Position numbers and translations under genes: made by a program. Below the pieces are notes generated by a model. The model did not search any database and had not been told where the DNA came from. It saw only the letters and a list, made by a program, of their open reading frames with translations. Source: Salticus scenicus (Eukaryota > Arthropoda > Arachnida > Araneae > Salticidae). Taken from it: 64,000 bases of DNA. The stretch lies in the NCBI GenBank assembly GCA_963930645.1, contig OZ005662.1, positions 97,138,436 to 97,202,435 of the forward strand, in the 5' to 3' direction. Positions 32,511-43,817 of the stretch are shown one piece after another (position 1 is the stretch's first letter; each line of letters opens with the position of its first letter).

Positions 32511-33399
32511 CTATGTTAACACGCGGTCGTTATATAAATTCTAAAGTTATATAATTTCCATACCACAATCTATACAAAACCTATTTTCATGCATAGAAAA
32601 AATGTGTTCATTTACATTTTGTTTACGGAAGCCTATTAGATGTTACACTGTTACCAGAAATTTCCTTCATAGACGTAATGCATTTGAATAATCTTGGATG
32701 TCCCTATGCACGAACGATATGCTTGATATCAACGAAAATTTTCGTGTAGCATCACTATATTGTACAGTTTTAGAATACCAAATTTGGAGTTTCTGTTACT
32801 ATTTTTTTAGTGGAGATATGCTAATAACAGACGCACACCAACCACTAAAAGCATGTTTTTCGAATTCAGGGGACTTCAAAACTTGTAATAAAATACACAA
32901 TTTCGAAAACTTTAACAAAAAGAGTACTTTCTCTACTACTCTCTATAGGTAAAAGAAAGCGAAAAAAAAAAAGGAATGCGTGTTTACTACAAAGAACATC
33001 CAAAAACTTATTCAGAGGAAAACAAAAAAGAAATTTTGCTGCATGTTTTAATTTTTCTAGTAATAGAAAATTTAAAAAATGGAAAGTAGAAAAAAAAATG
33101 TCAAGATTACCGCTGTCTTTAGAAAATACTTTCAATCGCCTTTTCACAAAGATATTATTTATTGCCGCTAAAAATATTCACTGCATGGGGTTTCATTGGA
33201 GTCAAAGCAACCAGTCACACTTTGAAACCTATAACTATAAAATATGACTTTAAATAAATGTAACTAACTATAACTATTTTTTAAAGCCTAATCTTACTTT
33301 TAAATCTATAATTAACAGAACTTAAGCTAATCATATAAATGCATGCCATAGAAGTCTATGTGTCTTCCTTGCATTACAATACTTTACATTTCTTATTTA
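32511..33399. other. No gene seen; repeat fragments
   Basis: 32700-32960 ends in a 'gaaaacttt...gagtactttctctact' block like family R tails. 33060-33120 (aaaatggaaagtagaaaaaaaaatgtcaagattaccgctgt) recurs at 45290-45330. No coding pattern. Confidence 0.4.
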
Positions 33400-34670
33400 C
33401 TAGTGGTCGCCCAGTGGTCGAAATTCGACCATAATTAATTAAAATTATAAGTTTAAACATTATTAAGGTTCTATTGTCAAAGAATGCAATTACTGCGTTC
33501 CAATTCGAGAGAAATTTCGCGCATTATGTTGTTGTTACATGTTTGATTAAAACGTTCTTGTAATCTATAATTGATAGCAGTGTCAACATCATAAAAATAT
33601 AATTGCGCATAACATGGTGAACGACCATGTGCAGCAGTCATTGGACCCGATCTGTGATAAAAAACATCATGTATTTTGAAATGATACACTCCACTTGTAA
33701 CTGCCTCGGATACTTGAGCTTCTGAGCTAACCATAGCAAATGATGAATTGTATTTGCGAATATTTTCAAAATAATTTTTTGACTTACTTTTTATTGAAGG
33801 TTCATTTGAAATAAGTCCATCATACAATGATTTAAAATATTCATTTTGACTTAAGGGCGGTAATATTGCTTTACCCTTATGACAACATGAAGTGAATGCA
33901 GTTCTGTCACCTAAAGTGACTTCAGATTCAAAATGTTTCGCATTGCAAAACCTGCATTCCAAATCCATTAATCCACAATCATAACTATAAAAAACTTTTG
34001 GAATGACATTTCGTGCACATTTAAATTTATCTGTCAAATTCACTTCTTCATTCTGTATAATATTAACACTATTTGTATTTTCATTACTATTATTATTATG
34101 TGTCCGCAAATATAGATTCCTTCTTCTTTGTCTCTCACTCCGACCCGTTAATGTTCTATGTCGAGGCATAATAAAAGTAGAAAAAAACTTTCATCGTCAG
34201 TAGAAAAAATCGTTATTTTTTTTTATTTTAGGTTGATTTCTTTGAGTTGATTAATTAGTATATATATAATGCAAAACTTGTGTGTTTTTAAAAAATATTA
34301 GCATTCTGCGATAACTCTTTCAGATGAAACTGGCTATTTAAAAAATAACTCATTGTTATTAACTTTTATTATTGTTATTAACATAATTTATTATTAATTG
34401 AAATTTCAAAATTTTGGCAACAGTATAAAAAAATGAAAATGCTAATTTTAATCTGGAAATAAAACCCGATAATATAGGCTTTGAATTGCACCTTTGTCGT
34501 TTCACAAATGTTCCAATTTCTCGTCTTTGTCGTTGTATTTTTAAAAAATATTAGCATTCTGCACTTCTTCTCTATATAAACTATAAGTGTGCGAAATTTC
34601 ATAATCCTCCGTCCGCGCAATTTTCGTAAAAAGGGGTACAAAGTTTTTGCTTCACGTATTAATATATAGA
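33400..34670 (-). mobile_element. Helitron, 1271 bp, both termini intact, non-autonomous
   Basis: On the minus strand it starts at 34670 with TCTATATATTAATACGTGAA, preceded by host A, and ends at 33400 with CTAG followed by host T, the A|T insertion rule of Helitrons. Eleven bases before CTAG is a hairpin with a perfect 7-bp stem and 3-base loop (33415-33431, TGGTCGA / TCGACCA), the usual 3' terminator. A direct repeat of about 25 bp (tttttaaaaaatattagcattctgc) occurs at about 34286 and 34536. There are no terminal inverted repeats and no target duplication. It carries a truncated Rep/helicase ORF. Confidence 0.9.
33477..34169 (-). pseudogene. Truncated Helitron Rep/helicase, N-terminal 230 aa
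   Basis: Starts MPRHRTLTGRSERQRRRNLY and has the N-terminal zinc-binding region of Helitron replicases (CRFCNAKHFESE, then CCHKGKAILPPL), followed by the conserved 'helitron-like N' block: FENIRKYNSSFAMVS, GVYHFKIHDVFYHRSGPM, YAQLYFYDVDTAINYRLQER and NIMREISLELERSNCIL, then a stop. In full-length replicases this leads into the HUH nuclease (Rep) and SF1 helicase, all absent here. The open frame suggests a recent internal deletion from an autonomous parent. It lies 690 bp long within the 1271-bp element. Confidence 0.85.
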
Positions 34671-34844
34671 TTCTCTCCATCTAAAACTACACTTCTTTAG
34701 GTTATGTCCCAGACCATCGCCAATTACCCACTGCATATTACCCAACCAACCTAAAACTACCACTGATAAATTTAATATACATATTCCTACTGAAATATAC
34801 ACAATTTAGACTGTTGTATGAACTATGTCCTGTGGATGCATACT

Positions 34845-35032
34845 GCTCGCCCAAGCCTTTCGGAGTTTTCTTACAAACTTGCGTAAATATGGGATAGGAC
34901 TCCTTAGAAAGACTCCCTTCCTAGGAGGATCAAAATTGTGATGGCATGTCTCTAGACTCCCCCTTAAGGGCGAGTCCCAGACCGTCACCCATTGCGCAGC
35001 ACTAGTGCGATGATAACCCCAATCAACCAACT
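34845..35032 (+). mobile_element. Chimeric SINE: family-A middle joined to family-B tail
   Basis: 34860-34910 (ttcggagttttctt...aacttg...aaatatgggataggact...agaaagac) matches the family-A body at 54304-54365. From about 34915 onward (GGAGGATCAAAATTGTGATG...TCCCAGACCGTC...GCAGCACTAGTGCGA) it matches the family-B tail at 62830-62935. Confidence 0.65.
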
Positions 35033-35099
35033 TTAGAAAGACCCCCCACACACACACACAGAGGACACTCCCTCTCAGACCAGGACCCTAGTGCTGTCA

Positions 35100-35215
35100 A
35101 TTCGCCTTAATCCCAACACCTGTTGATGCATGACTATGTTGAGTTTAGCAGGTTTAACATCGCACTGTAGTTACGCAGTGGGCAATTTGTGAAGGTCTGT
35201 AATCTACCTCTAGCG
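35100..35215 (-). mobile_element. SINE family B, tail fragment
   Basis: Inverse of the family-B end: GGTTTAACATCGCACTGTAG, GTGGGCAATT...GGTCTG. Heavily diverged. It abuts the MITE at 35219. Confidence 0.55.
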
Positions 35216-35218
35216 ATA

Positions 35219-35433
35219 TTGTCGGCAGCAAAAGTATTCGGGCATTAGCCAGTAATTCCGATATCAAAAAAGTAGACTTAATACTGTTTTGTTAAATAAA
35301 TCCTTGTCGAATCATGTTCTTAGCATGACGAAGACAATGACTCAACAAGAATTTATGTAACAAAGCAGTATTAAGTGTACTTTTTTTTAGACAGGGATTA
35401 TTGCTAGTGCTCCGATACTTTTGCTGCCAACTG
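35219..35433. mobile_element. Tc1/mariner-like MITE (family M), degraded left end
   Basis: Family M consensus ends are CAGTCGGYARCAAAAGTRTC and inverse, followed inward by CGAGCACTAGC and an inner inverted pair GTTAAATAAATCCTTGTCGA / TCGACAAGGATTTATTTAAC. Here the left end begins TTGTCGGCAGC; the right end CTGCCAACTG is followed by TA. Confidence 0.75.
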
Positions 35434-35487
35434 TAGTCGGGAGACATACCATCACAATTCTGCTCCTCTGAGTAGATTTCGGTTACA

Positions 35488-35786
35488 GGACTGCAATAAT
35501 CTAGTCGGTAGAGCGTCGAGCTCGTAATAGGAAGATTGCAAATTCGATACTCAAACCGGCCGAAGGCATCGAGTACATTAATAGGGACTGGCGCACGTAA
35601 AATTCATCGAGATCTCAATGTCCACCCATCCAAAATAAATATCTCGAGGTCACCAAAGCAGGAAAGCCACCCCTTCCTGAAAGATCAAAATTGTGATGAC
35701 TTGTCTTCAGACCACCCTTAGGGTGAGAACTAGGCCATCGCCAATTGTCCATAGCGTTGCACCAGTGAGACAAAAACCCACTCAGC
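35488..35786 (+). mobile_element. SINE family B, near full length
   Basis: tRNA-like head: TAGTCGGTAGAGCGTCG (A-box region) and AAATTCGATACTC (B-box region), then CCGGCCGAAGGCATCGAG, GACTGGCGCACGTAAAATTC and the core AAAATTGTGATGACTTGTC...GGCCATCGCCAATTG. Diverged from the young copy at 62636-62945 but collinear with it. The small ORFs in this interval are translations of the SINE. Confidence 0.8.
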
Positions 35787-35794
35787 CTTCCCGC

Positions 35795-36112
35795 TCTCAA
35801 CTTCGATGACGTAAATTTTGCAAGTTTTTTTGCAAATACAGTCGGCAGCAAAAGTATCCGAGCATTAGCAAAAATTCCTATGTAAAAAGAGTACACTTAA
35901 TGCAGTTTGTTAAATAAATCCTTGTCGAATCCTGTTCTTAGTTTAAGAACATGATTCGTCAAGGATTTATTTAACAAAACAGCGTTAAGTGTGCTTTTTT
36001 TAAATAGGAATTTTTGCTAGCGCTCGGATACTTTTGCTGCCGACTGTAGTCATACATTTGGAACGCTTGCAAACGGCTTTGCAACCGGAAGTGTTTCATT
36101 TGTATGTACCCC
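35795..36112. mobile_element. Composite MITE C1 (outer TIR GGGGTACATAC element + inner family M)
   Basis: Outer left arm CTTCGATGACGTAAATTTTG (its terminal ~25 bp lost), then a complete family-M MITE at 35839-36046 flanked by TA, then the outer right arm (ACGGCTTTGCAACCGG...TTTGTATGTACCCC). The same outer-inner arrangement occurs at 45648, 46265 and 48103, with the inner MITE at the identical site. Confidence 0.85.
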
Positions 36113-36268
36113 TTATTCTAATAAACACATCAATATTATACTTATTTTTGAGGCATTTAAAGTAAATAATAAGATTTTATAACTTACTTGGTTTTAAGAA
36201 TTGGAAAAGTTTTAAATATTGAAGTAGCGAATAATGTAAAAGTTGTCGGTAACATGAGGTTTGAAGTA

Positions 36269-36477
36269 CAGTCGGTAACAAAAGTGTCCGAACACTAGCA
36301 AAAACTCCTACGTAGAAAAAGTACACTTCATACGATTTTGTTAAATAAATCCTTGTCGAATCCTGTTCTTAAGTGTAAGAACATGATTCAATAAGGATTT
36401 ATTTAACAAAACCGTATGAAGTGTACTTTTTTTTACGTAAGAATTTTTGCTAGTGTTCGGAAACTTGTTACAGACCG
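36269..36477. mobile_element. Family M MITE, stand-alone
   Basis: Left end CAGTCGGTAACAAAAGTGTC after TA. The inner inverted pair GTTAAATAAATCCTTGTCGA / AATAAGGATTTATTTAAC is conserved. The right end is decayed (GTTACAGACCG then TA). About 209 bp. Confidence 0.8.
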
Positions 36478-36774
36478 TATGTTTGGCTTCAAAATGAATT
36501 TAGACATCTGTAATTAACACTACACTTGAGTTATTATATGCATATTATTTTGGAATATATATATATTCAGATTTAATACTAATACTTCAATTAATCCACA
36601 TTATTATCAGTAAAATCCACCTCACCTTACAAATTAAAAAAATGTATGGTTGGTTGTGGAATTTAAGGCTAATTGACTACTATAGGGTTCTACGTCTTCC
36701 TTCCGTAGGGGGTCATTCTAAAGACAAAAATGTATGAATTATCTTTTTACACTGACTTAATCCCCCCCCCCCCC

Positions 36775-36809
<35 letters not shown>

Positions 36810-37636
36810 GGACTACTCTCTTTTAATTATACACTTATTTCGTGAATAAATTTAGTGAAAAATTAAAATTAGTTGATTATGTTTAAAGCAAAGTATTAGA
36901 AGCAACAAAAACCTCAGTTTCGATTTTTTTCTCAAAGGGTTATTAGTCAGGATCATTAATTAGACGGAATGGGCGGAGTCTGAGCTTATGGAAATTCTTG
37001 AAACAGATTTGCGATTTCGTTAGTAAAAAAGAAAAACTCCTTTTAACGAATAAGAAAAAAAAAAAGGAAGAGGGGGGGAGAAGAAGATTGAATCATATAG
37101 AACAGAGAAAGAAAAAAGTAAAAATGCATACAATTGTTTCAATAGCAATTAGCATACAGCAGTATTCTACTTACCGTTGCCGGAAGCCAAAACCAGTTTT
37201 ATTCCTAGGAGAAGGAGAAATAATTCCATTTACATAACTAATACGTATTTTCCAATTCCGTTTTCACATTTAGAAAATTCACAACTGTTAAACTGGTTAT
37301 TGTTTTCTAAAAATTCTTTTCTACCTTTCTTTTATTTTATTTTAAAGCTGCAAAATGTAAATTTTCACTATGAGAAATTTTAGCCTATGTAAGTAAATGA
37401 TATCCTTAATTTTAATACTTAATAAGAGATGGCAGCACTATGAAAACGCATCTTACTTTGCTAGAATATTTAATATACAAATAAAAATTAAATTATTCAG
37501 TAGAATGTTTTGTCGTGGGACATGACAGTGGTGCGTCCTGCCTTCTGGAGATCGTTGAGAAAAGCGGTAGACTTGATTTCTCAGAAACTAATGCATCAAC
37601 GTTTTTTAATATCGCACACTTTAGCAAAATAGAATT
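36478..37636. other. SINE-A fragment, homopolymers, one short coding-like patch
   Basis: 36655-36725 is an inverse family-A tail (aatttaaggctaattgactac...ccgtagggggtcattctaaag). 36763-36807 is a poly-C/poly-A run. 37515-37640 (plus) reads MGHDSGASCLLEIVEKSGRL then DFSETNASTFFN, with somewhat higher G+C than its surroundings. I cannot connect it to a family or to splice sites, so I list it only as a patch. Confidence 0.3.
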
Positions 37637-38001
37637 GATTAGTTCTGTACTGATAAGTATAAAGGATTTAAGTCCAAAAATGTCGATTTTGAGTTAAGAC
37701 TCAGAAAAAAATTCTCAATTGATTGGTATAAAGGATTCAAGTCTATGTCATTCAGTCTTTGAGAAAATCGATTGGTAAAAAAGGTTCAAGTCAGAAATTT
37801 ACCATTCATGTATGGTATAAAATATTTAATTCAGTTTTTTCCTGTTTTTAAATGAAGGTTGACAATCACTGAATGGTATAAATCAACATAATCCCTTTTC
37901 TCTATTCTTCCAATTTGTTTTTAGTTAAACTTTATTTTTCCTCTCCTGAAAAATCAAGAATATGGACTTAAATCCTTTATACTTATCAGTACAGAGTTAA
38001 T
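37637..38001. mobile_element. Foldback-type MITE, 365 bp, with iterated TATAAAGGATTCAAGTC
   Basis: ATTAGTTCTGTACTGATAAG then TATAAAGGATTTAAGTCC at the left is inverted at the right (GGACTTAAATCCTTTATA, CTTATCAGTACAGAGTTAAT). Between them the 17-mer is repeated in direct orientation near 37728 and 37780. Confidence 0.7.
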
Positions 38002-38206
38002 TTGTTAAAAGACACCTTATAAATACGTAGATATAAGGCATTTAATTAATAAAAACTTATTTACAATTAAATACATTGTTTTCAAAGCTTTTCGCCTTGA
38101 TTATCAACGGATCAGATTTTTTTTTCTACAATCGTGTTCTTAAAATGTAGCTCCATATACATCAAAATAATTTTACAGTTTTTAAATGAAGTTAAGCTTG
38201 ATGTAA

Positions 38207-38537
38207 AGGGGGGGGGGGGAATTAAAAACTGCATTCACAAAAAAGTCGGTTCTGGACGTATCACAGGATAAGGCTGGTAGAAACTTTGTTATATTACAAG
38301 GAGGCAACGTGCAGTGCCTGAAATGTGGATCCATTGAGGTGTTTACTCGGAACAAAAGACCGGAGAAGCTTGTAGATGGAAAATTGATAAATCAGCAAGG
38401 CGGTAACATTTTTGAAAGAACTTGTAGAGTAGAATTCGAAGAGTCAGTAGTCTGTATTATATTATATGGATCTTGCTGAGAAATTTTGAAGCACTTGTGA
38501 AGTGTCAGGTATGCAGTCAAACAGTCATGTAAAAAGA
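38207..38537 (+). pseudogene. Unrecognised coding-like segment with two CxxC motifs, one frameshift
   Basis: An open frame with no ATG runs from 38207 to TGA at 38477: LKTAFTKKSVLDVSQDKAGR, then NFVILQGGNVQCLKCGSIEV, FTRNKRPEKLVDGKLINQQG, GNIFERTCRVEFEESVVC. From about 38445 the -1 frame is open and continues WILLRNFEALVKCQVCSQTV then M and TAA (38533). Joined by one frameshift, the two CxxC pairs (CLKC, CQVC) could bind zinc. Base composition is much closer to coding than the surrounding sequence. A poly-G tract (38208-38219) precedes it, so the true exon start probably lies further in. It may be a recently broken gene, a transposon ORF, or an exon. I do not recognise the family. Confidence 0.4.
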
Positions 38538-39504
38538 TTCTTGGTTTCTAAATAAGTATACTGAGAAACAAAAAAAATTAAATATCTGGTAAAATTGTTG
38601 CATCTTTATAAATTTATTACGTACTAGCAAACCCGTGCGAAATATTCGCATTTTATTACTTTTCTTATTTACCTTTAAAATTTGAAATTCATAAATGTTA
38701 TACTAATTTCACCACCTAATTAAAATTTACCAGAAGCCAAATTATTAATAAAAAACAAATTAATATTGCACAATAGTGAACCAAAATCATTCAAAGAAAG
38801 GTTTCCAAATAAAATTCATGGTTCACGACCCAATTTTCGTACTTCCACAGGCAGTACAATTTTAATATAGGACTCCCACGACGCCTTTTAAATTTGTGTC
38901 GTCATGTTGGCAATGACTTTTTAATTTTTTTTTTTTTTTTTTTTTTTTTTAATAAATAAAATTTAAATAATTCCTATTCTGATTATGTTTTTTAGTCAAT
39001 TTATGACTAAAAAAGTTCATATTCTGTATATAACTTTAAAATATTGCTAGGTTTAAAATGACGCTTGCAAAGATTCTGATGAAACTTAAAAATGCATATT
39101 TTTCGTAAAATAATCTTATCTGACAAATGTCATTTTTTCTTATTAGTCCATCCGCGTGCTTAAATATTGTTCATGTATAGATATTTGTTTTATCCTCGCG
39201 TATCGTATCGTTTCGACAAACAATAATTGAAACTGATCCACGTTAGAGAAATATTATATAGATTGTCATTTTATAACATTAACATCTTCGGAAATAACTA
39301 GTTCTTGAAAATTGAAGCGTTCTGTCTGAGATAAAGTAAAAAATTATTTAAACTTCATTGTTCTTTCATTATACATGCGTTTTAAACTAGTCTGTGTGAT
39401 TTTTTTTTTTAAGAATTCATTAGTACTTAAACGAAGGAACCCCCCCCCCCCCCCCCACACACACACAATTAATTTTCATAGCTTTTCTGAAAGATCTCTG
39501 GAAA
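38538..39504. other. No gene seen
   Basis: AT-rich, with a poly-T at 38923 and a poly-C/(CA)n at 39441-39467. The word ACTAGCAAACCCGTGCGAA near 38623 looks like a transposon terminus, but its partner is not evident. Confidence 0.35.
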
Positions 39505-41523
39505 TCAGAACTAGGGATGTGCCGGATCGTCAAAATCTGTGATCTTCGGATAAGGATATGAATACGGATATCAGTTTTTCTGTATCCGCGGATACGGATC
39601 TTTTGCATCAAGATCCGCGGATAGGGATCTTTGAAAGCTGTATAATAATTAAGAACAAAAATAACAAATTTTGCTTGCATTACCCGATTACCGTAGGTAA
39701 TGTATTCGGTGAAAAATGTGGATATCGATTTTTTCCGCCTGATTTACAAGTTTTAAGGTCCAAAAAACTTGTTTTTAGAGATTATTCATTATATGTACAG
39801 TCGGTAACAAAAGTACCTGAACACTAGCACGAATTCCTATATAAAATTAATACCGTTTTGTTAAATAAATCCTTGTTGAATCATGTTGTTAGTCAGTCTA
39901 AGAACATGATTCGACAAGGATTTATTTAACAAAACGGTTTTAAGTGTACAGTTTACAAAACAGTTTTTTTTTTTTTTTTTTTTTTTTGGGGGGGGGGGGG
40001 GGGGAGAGAGAAGGGTGTACCTGATGAATCTTAGGATACGACGGAACTTCTAAAGACTTCATATTTTATTTATTTATTTATTTTTAAGGGAGGGGGTTGG
40101 GGGGATATGGGACAGTGAAAACTGAATAAAGACAAATTCGCATCTTAAAAACGGCTCTAATATACAGTGTGCAACAAGGGGAGGGGGGGAAGCCGCACTC
40201 CAGAAAGATTGACTTATACCTAGCTCTTATTTGTAATAGCATCCCGCAACGTGTCCACCTAAAGCCAAATTTCCAGATTAAACAGCCAAAAATTCTATAC
40301 CTTGTTAAAAAAGCCTCTTATCAATAATTCACTAACATTTGATTATTTTGCCATCTCACGCGTTAAAACACATTTTGCTTTTCACTCTAAAATTAACACT
40401 TTGTGATATCGTTAATTGCCTTATCCTTGCCATTTTACGATGTTTTTATTAACTTCTATCCTTATTTGTTTGTTTGCCACAAATCTTGTAATCGAATTTT
40501 AACTAACTTCCCTACTAGACAGACATTTGAAACTTTCACAATAGCTCACAACCCGATGAAAACATAATACTTCGAAATCCGATTTTCGAATAGTTTTCTT
40601 ATAATTAATTAAAATATGAAAATAACTTCCCAATACTTTATAAATAGCCATTAAAATATTAGCTATAATTTAATTTTTGCCAAAAAAAAATTTACGAGTT
40701 CATTTTCTTTCGACATTAAAAAAAAAAAAAAAAAAAAAAAAAAACCGCGATTAAATAAATAATTTAATTAAACGCGAGCGTTAAAAAATTGTAAAAAGTT
40801 AAATTATGTATCTCACAAAAATCGACTTCACTATCGGTTTGAAGATTTCATATGCAATGATAAAGTGCAAATGTAGTCAATTCTATAACTATGATTCAAC
40901 AGAAAATTTAAAAACATCGTTTATAAAAAGGTTTTTTTTTTTTTTTTTTTTATCTTATAATTTTTTGAAATATTTTATTTTTTTTTAATTACACCTTTCC
41001 TGACAACTTTTGTTTTGAATACTTGGCTCAATCCTAAATTTTAGGTGAAGAACATTGTAGTAAAATCTGTTCAAAAATTTGTTTTTTAAATCATAAAACT
41101 GGCAGTTCCACAAAGAGAAAAAAAAATATTCAAGAATGTTTTTTCCCTTACAGGGTAAGAGAAAGTAAATCTGCAACCAAAAATTTCATTTAAAGACATT
41201 TTTCAAGGACAAAACATTTTATTTAATAAAACTCATCTATTCTATGTAAATTTCGCAAATAAGATATTTGAAAAGCGTGAATTCCGAGAATACAAATCGG
41301 AGACTACACTGCATTTCTTTTATTTATACATTAAAGATAGAGTTGATATGAGTTACAACAGTTTCCTTCTGATTTTTTGAAAATTTCTACAAAAGATCCG
41401 TATTAGATACGTTGAAGGAAAAAAATAGATCCGGATATTTTTTCCTCGCCGACACGGATTTTTTTTTTTTTTTTTTTACTCGCGGATATCCGCGAATACG
41501 GAGCTCCGGCACACGTCTATCAA
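39505..41523. mobile_element. Element T, about 2.0 kb, TIR TAG..(A/G)TGTGCCGGA
   Basis: GGGATGTGCCGGATC at 39509 faces the inverse GGAGCTCCGGCACACGTCTA at 41501-41520. Both are followed inward by iterated ATCCG / CGGAT words (ATCCGCGGATACGGATC). A fragment of the right end recurs at 49826-50020. Inside are a truncated family-M MITE (39798-39950), poly-T/poly-G tracts and AT-rich filler; no transposase ORF survives. Confidence 0.55.
39798..39950. mobile_element. Family M MITE, 3'-truncated
   Basis: CAGTCGGTAACAAAAGTACC after TA, the inner inverted pair GTTAAATAAATCCTTGTTGA / TCGACAAGGATTTATTTAAC, then loss of the right terminus after AAGTGTACAG. Confidence 0.75.
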
Positions 41524-43352
41524 AACCCACCGGTTGATATTTTCCAAAAAATTTTAATGAAAATTTTATACACTATTGTTTAAAATGCATAATTTAGTAG
41601 TAATTACTAAATGTACATTTAGTAATTACTAAATTACTATTTTTTGTGAAAATAAATTACTAAAATGTACATTTAGTAATTTATTTTCACATTCAGAAAA
41701 AAAATAAAAAAAAAAATAAATAAATAAATAAATAAATACGCACACTATCGTTAAATTAGTACTTATTTCCTAAAGAGTGATTTTAAGATTTTTAGCATTT
41801 TATTTTACGACTAAAAAACGTGAAAAATGTACTTAGTGAAAATTCGAATTTTTCAACTAATTTAAAATTTTAGAAAATCAAATTTTTAGGAAATGAGTAC
41901 TAATTTAACTGTTATAAATTTTCCAAATGTGAAAACAGAATTTAAACAAATACATTGGGCAACGAATATTTATCGAAACAAATTTTCCCCATAGAATAAC
42001 ATTCTCCATGGCTTTCGGCGATTTCAGGAGTTGGGTTGGTTGAGTTTAACGTCGCACTAGTACTGTGGGTAATTGGGGACGGTCTGGGACGCACCCCTAA
42101 AGATCGGCGAGATTAGTCTGAAGATGTCTATTTTATCTGTTGCAGTTTTCACACGCACACACTCTAACGCTTTTGTGAATTCTAACAGGTAGGTTTCTAC
42201 TCACGTTTCGGCATTAGTTATTTTTTTATTTTTTTTATTTTTTTAAATTGTACGAACTTACACTATATAAGGAAAGTATTGTACTTATAAAACATTAGAC
42301 TATGCGATTTTGGTGTATCGACATCTTTTGAGATCTCCTGAATTCATTTTTGTAATTTTATAGTGATATGTGCTTGGAAACGAATGGGTAAACGCATTAC
42401 CCTATTTAAATAAAAGTTTGAAGGTATGTTATAGGTCCCCGTTGCACGACCTCCATGGATTTTAATGAGTATGACTTACAGTTCTTTTACAAGGATACAA
42501 AGAATAATTCATTATCATTACAGTCTTTGAACTCAAGATATTTAAAACGTGCCGGTACATAAACTCTACATTCAATTAAGATAAAAACTAGATAAGCATG
42601 CTATTAAGTCAAAAAAAAAAAAAACTGTACAAAAAAACTTTTATAAATGTAGGCTATTCAAAAAAAAAAAAAAACAGTTGGGGGAGGGGGGGGAGGGGAG
42701 GGTTGTACATTGAAATCTATCAACTAAAATGATTAAATTTCGTTTTAATAACGTTAAATTGTTAAAAACATTAAAATAAAAAAGGATTATACGTATGTAA
42801 CATTGTTCTGTTAATGTATGATCATTATGGGAAATTGGTATGTGTATTAGTTACTGTTCTTAAACTAAACCAGTATACTTTTAAACTAAAACTTATAAAG
42901 TTTTAAAATTTTGCTGCAGAATGGATGTTAATGGATGTTCTTGCTTAATTTTTTTTTTACAGGGACTAGCAAAAGAATTCGGATACATTACCATCTACTT
43001 TATAAATACTTGAACTTGAGGAGAAATACTCAAAACTCCTTACTGAACTTTTCACTTTTGATGATTTATTGAATTATTCGAAACTAAATGGCTGGGTAGT
43101 CGAGTAAATCGGGAAAACTTCGAAAACCTATCATCCTCACCCATGCAAATATATGTACAGATATGACTAAAAAGTATTCAAGTTTTTGAAATATCTGTAT
43201 ACGGACGTAATGAGAAAAAAAAAAAAAAAAAACACTTTTAATTAAATTGAGATAAAATATACTCCTCTAAACAGCATACAGAAATTCAGAATTAATTGGT
43301 GGTCTAAAACTAATATTTTTTGCTCTCTCTCTCTCTCTCTCTCTCTCTCAAC
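41524..43352. other. Repeats and AT-rich sequence, no gene seen
   Basis: 41590-41690 is a small palindromic block (agtaattactaaatgtacattt and inverses). 42027-42115 is an inverse SINE-B tail (TTTAACGTCGCACTAGTACTG...GGGACGGTCTGGGAC). 42250-42370 resembles the repeat pieces near 6330 and 49690. 42674-42704 is G-rich. 43323-43349 is (CT)n. Confidence 0.5.
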
Positions 43353-43592
43353 ACCCACCAGCGGTCGAGCAGTTCTGCGCTAAAAACTGGTAGATGAGAA
43401 GTGCCCGGTTTGATCGCAGGTCGCGCTCATCGACCTTGCGTTCAGAGTTTTCCGTGGTTTCCTCCGAAAGTCGCGCAAACACGAGCTAGGACCCCCCCCC
43501 CTTAAGAAGACCCCCGCCCGTGGAGGGCATTCCACCTATAGGCCTAGGATCCTAGCGTAGTCAATCGGCCTTGAAAATCTACAACCAATCAA
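43353..43592 (+). mobile_element. SINE family A, near full length
   Basis: tRNA-like head with AGCGGTCGAGCAGTTCTGCG (A-box region) and CCGGTTTGATCGCAGG (B-box region), then ACCTTGCGTTCAGAGTTTTC, CGTGGTTTCCTCCGAAAG, a C-rich spot, AAGACCCCC...GGGCATTCCACC and AGGCCTAGG...GTCAATCGGCC, ending in a CAACCAATCAA tail. Related copies: 24640 (-), 36655 (-), 54211 (+), 54735 (-), 58845 (-), 59150 (-), 60334 (+). Confidence 0.75.
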
Positions 43593-43639
43593 CTCTTTCA
43601 ACACTAAGAGTTTTTATATCACTAAAGTGTAGCGTATAG

Positions 43640-43810
43640 CTTATTTCTAGCTCATGACTAGACTTGAAAATTTAAACTGAATTCACTCGATTCCAATAAA
43701 CATTAAACTGAGTAGTTAGCTTCAGGAACTATATAGCCTATTCATCAATATAACTGAAGTTTTCGCCGAGATTGAAGTAACAATCTACATTTCTTGGAAC
43801 TATACAAATG
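43640..43810. repeat. Dispersed repeat family L, copy 3 fragment
   Basis: 43718-43795 (gagtagttagcttcagga...ttcatcaatataactgaagttttcgccgagattgaag) is a diverged match to 15660-15730 and 21105-21170. Confidence 0.45.
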
Positions 43811-43817
43811 TAGACTG

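Noticed and set aside
33415..33431. Hairpin read as a transcription terminator
   Set aside because: Its position 11 nt before CTAG identifies it as the 3' end structure of the Helitron.
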